Shown here: piece after piece, positions 31,860-41,800 of the stretch
How the letters are laid out: the number at the start of each line of letters is the position of its first letter
Position numbering within the stretch: position 1 is the stretch's first letter
Origin: Leptobrachium leishanense
Lineage: Eukaryota > Chordata > Amphibia > Anura > Megophryidae
Length of the DNA stretch: 64,000 nucleotides
NCBI GenBank assembly: GCA_009667805.1
Contig: CM019063.1
Coordinates: 193,172,954 to 193,236,953, forward strand
Direction of reading: 5' to 3'
The notes under the pieces: model-generated
The model's database searches: none
What the model was told of the DNA's origin: nothing
The model's input: only the letters and a program-made list of their open reading frames with translations
Position numbers and translations under genes: made by a program

Positions 31860-32094
31860 GAAAGAGGAGGGGCTGCTTCCGGGGAGTGACTTATGGACTG
31901 GATGGGGAGGAGCTGGGGAGCTTGGTCCCCCTCCCCACGTTGGGGAAGGGAGGACTGTTTGTTTTCTGTTAATTTTCAATAAAGTTTTCTTCGCTGCTGT
32001 TGGGGCAGTTAAGAGAGAATAGCAAATACTCGCCTCCGTGTCCTTATTAAAATCTAAACTTTCCGTTATGGAATAGGAAAATTTTGTGATTTTA
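31860..32094. repeat. Right inverted terminal repeat of DIRS copy 1
   Basis: It runs from 'cgaaagaggaggggctgctt' to 'aggaaaattttgtgat'. It is the reverse complement of the left repeat, with an extra outer extension of about 50 bp beyond 'ctcgcctccgtgtcc'. AATAAA at about 31977-31983 could serve as a polyadenylation signal. Confidence 0.9.
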
Positions 32095-34090
32095 TACTGT
32101 GTGTGTGTAAGGTTAAGATCGCTGCTGTAAAAGTGGGATTATATATAGATTTATAGCAATTCCATAACTGAATAACCTTTGTAAATATAAATGTTTTTAT
32201 AGTATTATAGAACATTTATTTCAGATGCCGACATTCGCTGCCGTTGAGTGCTGTGGGAGCGGAGGAGCCCTCCTCACACGCGGCTGTCCAGATCAGCTGC
32301 CTGCCCCACACACACACACGACTCCCAATTTGTAATATTCCTTAAGGTGACATTTCCAGTAGCCCCCCCCAAATACGCTAAAGGAGTCCATTCATATCAG
32401 TGTTATAGCTATAGGAGATTCAGCAGGCTGATCAACCTCTGAGAATTTAAGGGACCACTTTTTTGGCAGTAAAACCACTCACACTCATGTTCTCTAGGGA
32501 TTTTCCATGCCCACATCTTTATTATTTTCCTGTCTAGTAAGATTTTTCCTACAGTCATATGTTTTGTTCTACTGTATCCCTGCCATTATTTTTTCATGCC
32601 TTTCAAAATTGTTAAAAGGTCTTTAGCACTACAGTACATTTTATTCTGAGTGTTGGCTGGTTGCTTTAGAAAAACTAGTGTTTGGATTAGTATTGGAGGA
32701 CCATGTGACCATATACAAAGCAGTCTCACATTTGGTTACCATGACTACCATTGACATCACAAGACCAGGTTTAAAATGGAAGCAGAGCTTTAAAAAAAAT
32801 TGTCACTTTGTTTTAACCCCTTCAAAGTGTACTCTATTTTGCACAGTAATAAAAGTGATATAAATACAAATTACATACAATACTGTTTTTGTATACCTTT
32901 TTAATGCAGGTCAAATGTGCCCCCTTTGGTGAAACAGAATTAAAGATCATTGTTTATGGATCAACAATATTCAAGATCGTTCGAATCAGCGCTTGTAATG
33001 CCTAAACCATGTAACAAAAGTGAACACATCACTGTTTCACCAGAAAATCTTCTGCATTAAATACCGGTGCGTTAACAAAAGTTTTAGTTATTGAATACTT
33101 CAAATCAAAAAAAAAGGCCTAACAAACGATAGTAAGCCTAAGAAGCACACTATGTACGGGATTAAACCCACCTCTGCAAGGTAACAAAAAATATGATAAA
33201 TTGCGGATAAATGCAGCCACTTCGAGTGGTAAGTACCAAAGATAAAAGTATAAAGATAAATACAAATATCAGAAATAAGATTTGTGACAATGTGTGCCTA
33301 CATTCACCCCAAAGAACGAAATGTCAAAAATGATATGCCTTGAAAAGGATTATTATATATAAAAAGGCAACTGAAGATTCTGCATAAAGAACAGAAGCAC
33401 CAGGTAAAAGAAACTTCTATATGCGGACTCGGAATCTATAGGATTTCTGCTCTTTCCCTAAAAATGCTCGCGAGTCACTAGCAATGCTCCAGTATTTGGA
33501 AAAGTTCAAAAATCATACAACGTGGGCTGACTAGGCAGATATAACCACACCAACATCATGCAGGTTCATTAATAAACCAAACTGTTAAAAACCCATCATT
33601 GCTACACGCCAGACGTGTGTTTCACCGTTACAAGCACGGCTTCATCAAGGGCCATGATGAATACTTCAGTATAACGCATTCTGGTCCGAACATGTAAAAA
33701 TAGATCTTGAATGAGCTGCGTGTTTTTTGTTTTAAATTAGGATGGATAGTTTTGATTTTTAAACCTAGCACAAACCAATTTAAGGTGGTCACGAGATTTA
33801 TTTTCTACTTTCCCCTTAAAACTAAAATGGAGTTTCCATTGGATGAAAGATGGATATAAAATTTCTCCTGACAAACTCATGTTGACTTTAGTATATAGAA
33901 AGGAAAGAGCAATCACAACAAAAACCATGTAGTAGCCCAGACAATCACCCCACAGTCAATAGCAATACCCAGATAGGAAGACTCAAACTTCATCTAAAAG
34001 GATTTTATTAGTGATTCATCCTACAGGAGGTACCTGGCAGCATTTCAACAGCAATAGCTTGAATATAACCTATTAAAGTTGAAACATCAA
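32095..34090. other. Intergenic stretch downstream of SF3A1
   Basis: There is no supported gene. 32225-32340 is a GC-richer patch of unknown origin. About 33595-33665 contains 'acgccagacgtgtgtttcac' and 'cacggcttcatcaagggcc', a motif that recurs in several vertebrate repeat families. The minus-strand ORF 33737-33928 has no recognisable domain. Confidence 0.4.
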
Positions 34091-34687
34091 GTCATGGACG
34101 TGCGGGGAGGTCAGTGGCTGGTGAGGCACTGGCTACTATCACAGCCAGATGTACACAGATATTAACCACCTTTCTGCGATTTGTGTTTAGCTGTAAATTA
34201 CCTTTGTCATTTACTGTACCCACATATATACCGTTTTTCCCGCCTTTAAATTGACTTTCTAAAAGATACCATTATTTTCATATCATATACTTTATTATTA
34301 AATAAAATTTAAAAAAAGATATATCCGCCACTAGAGGGAGCAGCTTGTGCTCTTTTCTGGCAGTGGGAGGTCAGCCTCCTAGCAGGCATTTTTTTTTTTT
34401 TTTTTGAATGGCTGGGACCAATGGTGCTTTCCCATTGGTCCGAACTATTCCATTGCTCCCTCAGTGCCTCAGAGGCTCTGACAAGCAGTGTTCAAAAAGT
34501 AGGTAGCGCCGTCTGTTCCCATTTGAACAGACTCGCGCTGAAGACTTCTTGAGCAGCCCCCCACTACACAAATTCATATAGGCTGTGAAAAGAATGAGCG
34601 CAGAGGCAGAGCCGGCGAGTTTATTTTATTGCTTAATGGCAGGTGAGGCACTTTCTTCACTTTCCAACCCTGAACGGCACGTCCCTG
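34091..34687. mobile_element. Putative hAT-like MITE with an internal TTAA-element fragment
   Basis: The left end is 'catggacgtgcggggaggtc' and the right end '...aacggcacgtccctg', inverted with mismatches. 'ggtgaggcactg' and 'ggtgaggcacttt' sit near both ends. A flanking 8-bp duplication is imperfect. Inside, about 34162-34320 ('ttaaccacctttctgcgatt', 'acccacatatataccg', 'tttcccgcctttaaattgac') resembles the left end of the piggyBac element at 50206. Confidence 0.45.
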
Positions 34688-34954
34688 CACCAAGCGTGTA
34701 ATGATGCCCGTACTACATGGTTTTTTTAAATCAAATGAAGCTTTGGAGTCCTATTTGCTTGATAATTTAGAAAATTGAACTTCCCAATGATCAGATAAAG
34801 TTTACATTGAACCGTGAACAAAGTCCATAAACTCTATGGAGTGAACAAATTTACACCTGCATGAAATATAGCCCTTTATTTATATAAGAAGTAATATTGG
34901 ACACCAAGTTTAGCCATTTAAGCTGGGGAAAAAAAATAAAATAAAAATAAAATA

Positions 34955-34959
34955 AAAAA

Positions 34960-34991
<32 letters not shown>

Positions 34992-34992
34992 C
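34955..34992. repeat. (TA)n(CA)n microsatellite
   Basis: An A-rich run with (AAAAT) units passes into 'tatatatatatata' and then 'cacacacacac'. Confidence 0.95.
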
Positions 34993-35274
34993 CAGAAAAA
35001 CCCTTGAATACGTAAAATCAGAAGTGTTTATTTGCAATGGAAATAAAAAAAAGGGCAGAGGTAATGCACAGAAATGATTTTCTATTAACCACCTAGTTAC
35101 TGAAATTCAGATTGGGCAATATCTACTCTATGGTGCCAAGCAGTTTGTGAGAAGAAAAAAATTGCAACACCGCACTATAAATGGAAATATGCCTTCTACA
35201 TGTGGACACACCGTAATCCCAGAACTCCAAAGGAACTCAGACCACAGCCGACATAATCACTAACAGGCTTGAGA

Positions 35275-35713
35275 TATTAACACATTAAAATATTTATTGT
35301 ACAATACTCGGTTATGTACAAACAGATACAAATCTTTGTGGACTTTGAAGGCTTGTAACAGCTTCACATAGTGAAATGTTAGTCTAAATGTACTTTGACC
35401 CCAGGCCCAACACCGCATGAAACCAGTTTATTATTATTTGGGGGGGGGGGGGGGGGTGGTGGAAATAACCAGAAAAACTGTATAATTTATGCACTGAACA
35501 GATTTGTTGTGAGGATGCCTTACACTTGCATGAAATCAGTACATTCAAGTACAAGCTATTCAGAGCGGCTTACTCTTCTACTTGATGGTTACACAATATC
35601 TAAATTCCATAACAAAATCTCATTTGTAAAATCCAAAGACTTTAGTTTAGAGTGTGCTCCAAGCGAGGTTTTTTTTTTTTTAAAAAAGCCATTTATAGTC
35701 GGTGTCCAAGGTC
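35275..35713 (-). other. SF3A1: SF3A1 3' untranslated region (approximate) with polyadenylation signals
   Basis: Sequence after the stop codon on the minus strand. Minus-strand AATAAA occurs at 35432-35427 and 35298-35293; the second would place cleavage near 35275. A long G-run (C-run in the transcript) at about 35441-35456 lies inside it. The end is inferred from signals only. The ORFs on the plus strand here are not supported. Confidence 0.55.
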
Positions 35714-35815
35714 TCACTTCTTCCTGCCTCCTCTTTCCTTCAGAGCCAAGTGGATAGTGGCTCCATTCTGCATGTTGTAGTATGCCAGAGAATTTGAATC
35801 CTTGATAAAAATCCC
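35714..35815 (-). CDS. SF3A1: SF3A1 terminal coding exon
   Basis: Encodes 'GIFIKDSNSLAYYNMQNGAT' and 'IHLALKERGGRKK', then a TGA stop at 35716-35714. The RGGRKK tail is the conserved RNA-binding end of SF3A1. The acceptor is TTCATTAG. Confidence 0.98.
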   Translation of the reverse strand, partial: GIFIKDSNSLAYYNMQNGATIHLALKERGGRKK

Positions 35816-38800
35816 CTAATGAAGAAAAGAAAACCAATATTACTTTCTAAAGCAGTATTTCAGACGAGATTTGTTTTTTGTGGAGCAAAAAGTACTTACA
35901 TCATATTGAAGCTTTTGCTTTCCAGCTGGCATTCCAGTAGCCTCGTGTATCTTAACTTTTATCACTGAGACCTGTTGTGATTAACAGTTAATTAATGGAT
36001 GAAAGAATGATGCCTTAAGAAGAAAAAAAATACATTACAGTTAAAATGAATTTACTAGATTTTTTCATGCATGTAAATCCCTACCTGATCAGATAGTGGC
36101 AGTGTGAACACCAACAACTGTCCTCCCAGCTTCCATTCGGTTTTGTCTTGCATGTTAGGAACTTGAACTTTGACTGTAACAGGTCCCTGTGAGAAAAGGT
36201 AAAAATATAAATGTATGGATTAATGCACTGCTCAGTAAATATATTTCAGACCATTGAAATCATATGCATATCTTAAATACCTTATTCCTGCGTAAGAATT
36301 CTTCTTCTGGCATCAAATTGTCCTCAGTCTTCATTTTCTTGGCAGTGGGCTCATCATCCAATGGGGGAGGAGGATGGGATGGAGGCAAGGGTACTGGAGC
36401 TGGTAGTGGAGCAACAGGCGGAGCAGGGACAAATGCTGTAGGAGGGAAATAAATAAATAAAAGAATCTTAGATTGTAAAATGTTCCACTAGGATTTAAAA
36501 TTCATATCTAGTCACAAGCACAAGTCATTTTATCTAGAGGGACAAATAAAGCACTTACCAGTTGGTACAATCATATGTGGAGAACGCTGGGCCATCATTG
36601 GAGGTTGATTTGGTGGCATTGGTACTACATTGATTCTAGGGGAGTGCAGAATTGGTGGCATGGGGCCAGCCAAGACAGAACCTGGTGGGAGACGCACCAC
36701 AGACGCCATTGGTGGCCTCTGCATTACTGGCATTGCAGACACCATTGTTGTACGTATAGGAGGTGGCATCTGAGGAATAAGGATTGAAAAAAGTCAGTGC
36801 ACACAAGCATACCAAATTGAGACAGACAAATAAGACTGTAAGGGATGAATAGTTCAGCACAAAACACAAAGCCAACTTTAAATATTGACGGTGGAGGACG
36901 TGCTAGGTGCTTCATCCTGATTGCTTACGTGTGCTGACCGAGTCCAGTCCACACTGCGTACAATCAGCGATATTCCAGCCAAGAGCGGAATTCCCCTACA
37001 GCAGACTGACATCTTGGACACCTTGGACTGCCCTCCACCCACTGACATCATCCAGCATGCGCAAGATGTCAAATAGAGGGAATCCCCTAACAGGAGATAC
37101 AGGGATCATTTGGAACCAGTGGTATGAAAAAAAGAACGACCTGCCGTAAGACCAAAAAAATTAGCTCACCGTCAGTGCCGGATGACCACATACATACAAT
37201 TGTAATTTCAAAACATTCTTTATTGAATCTTAACAATTAAAATGTGTTTAAAACCACAACTGTGAACACCTTGTGCATATGCTTAGTTCATTCCTCAGAA
37301 TTGCCCTGAATTGGGTATATTGGCACTGGCTGTATTATAAATTACAGAGTATTTTCATGGGTTTGGTATAGCAAGTTGCATTAATTACAGCTTCCTAACC
37401 ATATTCCCAAAAGTTGCCCCACAGTGGTTTATCACTCGTAATAATAAAGCGAGTCGAATAGCCAAAGACAAGGAGCTAAGTGGTGGTTGTTAGTAATATC
37501 ATGTGTGACCATATGTTGCAGGGCTACGGAATATCACTTGGTCTCCTTATAACGGGACCATATATTCAAGATGCACTGTATCTGGAAACACGAATCACCA
37601 TTCCGGTCTTCATACCAATAAATCCTGAGCCTCATCTGTCATTGCACGATTCCAGTAATAATTAATCACCAAAAGCAGGGAGCTCAGTGGCAGCTGCTAG
37701 TAATACGGTTTGTATCCATATGTTGCAATACTGCTAGTATCGCCTGGTCTCCTTGTAGCGGGACCGCATATACAAAATACGCATGTACAAAATACACCGA
37801 GTCAAAAACCACAGACCACCACTCCGGTCTCAATACAATTTAAATCGTAGCGTTTTAAAATGCGCTCAAGTATCGATATCGGTGCCGATACCGGGTACTG
37901 CAGGAGTACTTGGTACTCGTGCAGTACCCCCGATATTTTTTTCCGATACCGGAAACCGGCTTGCCGGTATCCGAGGGGCTGCGGCGGCTGTCTGAATGCT
38001 CTATCGGCATTCGGACAGGCCCTGCAGCTGCTCATCTAACTTTGTTTAATACTTGTCTTCGCTCGCGCACGCTCCTTGGAAGGACCCCAGCCGCGACCAC
38101 GTGGGACCATGTGATCGCGGCTGGGGTCCTTCCAACGAGCGCGCGCGCGGAAACTTTCCCGGCGTTGCTGAAGGAAGGCAAGTATTAAACTAAGTGAGCA
38201 GCTGCAGGGCCTGTCCGAATGCAGATAGAGCATTCAGACAGGCCCTGCAGCAGCTCTCTGGTCATACTTGCCTTCCTTCAGCGACGCCGGGAAAGTTCCC
38301 GCGCGCGCGCGCTCGTTGGAAGGACCCCAGCCGCGATCACATGGTCCCACGTGGTCGCGGCTGGGGTCCTTCCAAGGAGCGCGCGCGCGAAGACTTTCCC
38401 GGCGGCGCTGAAGGAAGGTAAGTATGAGCGGAGAGCAGGGGGGGGGGCATATCCATGAGCTGGGGGGGGGGGCATATCCATGAGCAGGGGGGGCATATCC
38501 ATGAGCAGGGGGGGGCATATCCATGATCAAGGGGGGCATATCCATGAGCAAGGGGGGCATATCCATGTGCTGGGGGGGCAATTATCCATGAGCTGGGGGG
38601 GCAATTATCCATGAGCTGGGGGGCAAATCCATGAGACCTGGGGGCTTTATAGGAAGTCTGTTCTTATTGGAAAGCGTCACATGACATAAAAGTATCGGTA
38701 ATTGGTATCGGTGAGTACTTGAACAAAAGTATCTGTACTCGGTCTTAAAAAAGTGGTATCGGTGCATCCCTACTGTAAATGCATTCTGCCAGCAGCAATG

Positions 38801-41800
38801 TCTGCAGTCTGTGTGGGGTATACATGTATAGCAGGTCTGTGTGGAGTATACATATGTGTCTGAGTATTATAGAAATATCTATCTGGTGTCTGTGGTCTGG
38901 GTGTGCAGGCAGTGGTTAAATGGGGTGTCTGGCCATAAAATATCATTATAAACATACTGGACAGGCTTTCAGCAAAAATCCTAAATTTTAAGGCAGGACA
39001 CGGAGGCTCATATTTGCAGTCTCTTTCTCGCTTTAATTTAAACTTGACAAAAAATAGTATCAACATGGTACATCCTGCAACACCCCTCCCACAGTGCAGT
39101 ATGGAATGTCCAAAGTCTATATATCTGTCTCCCCAACGTCCATTAAACCTCTTTCTTGCTGCTCAGCGACAGTTAAGTATATCTTTTTTCCCAGACTCCC
39201 TGCGCTGCTAAAGGGAGTCTGGGGCGAGTTGAATTGCTGTATTTTACTGTATTTTAACTAAATTAACTTGAAGGCGTGTTTGGCCATCGGGTTTGGAACT
39301 GGTGCCGCGGAAACAAAATAGCAAAACAAGAGGACATAGTCTTAGATTAGAGGGGCAAAGGTTTAAAAGTAACATCAGAAAGCATTATTAGAAAGCATTA
39401 TTTTACTGAGAGGGTGGTGGATACATGGAACAGTCTTCCAGTTGAAGTGGTAGAGGCCAAAACAGTAATTGAATTTAAGCAGGCATGGGATAGGCATAAG
39501 GCTATCCTAAACAAAAGATAAATCCAGGTAAAGTATCCATGTAATTGGGCAGACTAGACGGGCCGAAAGGTTCTTATCTGCCGACATTTTTCTATGTTTC
39601 TATGTTTTCCACCCCAAAGGCATCTCCCACCCACGTTCCACGGATTGGTACCCCCTTCCTCACGTTGCTAAATGGATTGACGTCAACTTTAGAGCCCCTT
39701 TAGATCGTCCCTCTAGGGCGACTTTAAAAGCAGAATGTCCTCGCCCAACCACGGTAGGCAAAACTTGCCTCACCCCGATAGTGGACGAACACTTTGAAAA
39801 ATTTTTGGGTTCCAGAGGATGGAACATTAAAAAGGGAATTGATCACGCCCTTCGCATGATCCAAGATAAGGTCCTTGACATGTCGGGTCCCCTAGCCCGT
39901 TTGTTTGAGCTAATCGAAGAAGCTAAGATTGCAGGTACCCCCCTTGATCCCGAAGAGGTGGGAGGCTGGCTCCAAAGCACTATGTGCCTGTTTGGGAATG
40001 CTAACGCCGCTGTGGCGGCAGAACGCCGCAAGGCGATTTTAATCAAAGTAGACCCTCAATTCACTACCCTGGCCCCTAACGACCTGGGGGGTGAGGCACA
40101 AGGCCTCTTATTTGGGGATAAATTTGTCAAAGAGATGGGGACCTACGCAAATTCTTTTGCGAACATCGATAAGGCGGACATTGCCATCAAAAAAGTTTTT
40201 CATGCCCCACATGTTTTTGGAAGGGCCGGCAGAATCAGAGGGCGCCCTGCCGGCCGGGCAAATACTCCCAATACTATTTCCCGCTCAGGAAATATGCCCT
40301 CCTTGTCCACCCCAAAACCTAGAGGCACTGGTTTCACGGGACAATTCTTCCCCACAAGAGCTCGACCCTGGCAAGGACGCGGGTTCCGAGGAGGCAGAGG
40401 TTATCTCCGCCGCCCAGCAGGTAATTTTGCAAGTGATGCCTCACTCATCAGTTTCGGTCGCGGGGCGCCTGCGACACTTTCCACACAATTGGGCCTTACT
40501 AACATCAGACTCATGGGTTCTAAACACGGTTCAGGGATTCACTATAGACTTCACCGACACTCCACATCAGTCGTCACCACCACGCCCGTTGACTCTGGCA
40601 TCACACTTACACACACTGGTACACACCGAAGTCTTGAGCCTCCAAGAAAAAGGAGCAATAGAACAGTCACACAACCCATTTTTTATCAGCAACCTCTTTG
40701 TTAGTTGCCAAAAAAGGAGGTGGTTATCGCCCCGTAATAAATCTGAAGGAATTAAACGAATGGGTGACATATCGTCACTTCAAGATGGAAGGAATCCACA
40801 CAATGAAGGAGTTACTGATACCTGGGGATTGGCTGGTCAAACTGGATCTCAAAAGATGCCTATTTGACAGTTCCCATTCGAGAAGACTTCCGAGAATTCC
40901 TCGTATTCCCCTGGAACGGAAGAATGTGGAAGTTCACATGCCTCCCGTTCAGCCTGTCATCAGCACCATGGTGCTTCACCAAGGTGATGAAACCGGTGAT
41001 AGCTCACCTCAGATCAAGAGGAATTCGCTTAGTTATATATCTCGACGACATTCTAATAATGTCTCAGTCACACACAACACTGCAAATTAGGGATGCACCG
41101 ATACCGATACTAGTATCGGTATCGGGGCCGATATTGCCGTTTGCACGAGTACTTGTTACTCGTGCAAACGGCCCGATACATCCCGCCGATACCGGAAGCC
41201 GGCGCTGGGCCGGCTTGCCGGTATCCGCGGGGCTGGGGAAGCTGGCCGCGTGCATGAAAAGCACGCGGCCAGCGTTCCCCTCCGGCGCGCCAAATACTCA
41301 CCCTTCCTGAAGTTCCGGTCTCTGGGCAGTGATGCGGTCACGTGGCCGCCGGGCGCTCCTGTGACGCGGCCTCTCGGCTGGAGGCAGCGTCACAGATGCG
41401 CCCGGCGGCCACGTGACCGCATCACTGCCCAGAGACCGGAACTTCAGGAAGGGTGAGTATTTGGCGCGCCGGAGGGGAACGCTGGCCGCGTGCTTTACAT
41501 GCACACGGCCAGCTTCCCCAGCGTTCGAGCGGGGGGGCCAATCCATGAGAGCTGCGGGGCAAATCCATGAGAGCTGCGGGGCAAATCCATGAGAGCTGCG
41601 GGGCAAATCCATGAGAGCTGCGGGGCCAATCCATGAGAGCTGCGGGGCAAATCCATGAGAGCTGCGGGGCAAATCCATGAGAGCTGCGGGGCAAATCCAT
41701 GAGAGCTGCGGGGCCAAATCCATGCGAGCTGCGGGGCCAAATCCATGCGACCTGCGGGCCAAATCCATGCGACCTGGGGGCCAAATCCATGCGACCTGGG

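Larger units (their letters stand above)
26577..32094 (+). mobile_element. DIRS1-like tyrosine-recombinase retrotransposon, nearly complete
   Basis: This element has the full DIRS plan. An inverted terminal repeat is at the left (26577-26783) and right (31860-32094). Between them lie gag, RT/RNase H/methyltransferase-like and tyrosine recombinase genes, then an internal complementary region (31515-31615) that joins the complements of both outer ends. Such elements replicate through a circle closed by this region and integrate with the recombinase, without target duplication; none is seen here. All three coding regions are open, so it looks young and possibly competent. Confidence 0.95.
37869..38772. 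mobile_element. hAT-like element (TAGGGATGCACCGATACC type), left-truncated, with palindrome and minisatellite
   Basis: The right end 'ggtatcggtgcatcccta' is intact and is followed by 'ctgtaaat'. The left end starts inside the family ('gtatcgatatcggtgccga') and lacks the terminal repeat. It holds a long palindrome (about 38070-38378) followed by the ATCCATGAGCTGGGG minisatellite (38440-38640), the same order as the copy at 41088-42602. Confidence 0.75.

Noticed and set aside
32225..32442. GC-rich patch as a first exon or promoter of a neighbouring gene
   Set aside because: The ORF has no recognisable domain and no convincing splice site; the evidence is composition only.
37783..38612. Several overlapping ORFs on both strands
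   Set aside because: They follow from the palindrome and minisatellite of the hAT-like element; the two strands give the same peptides.
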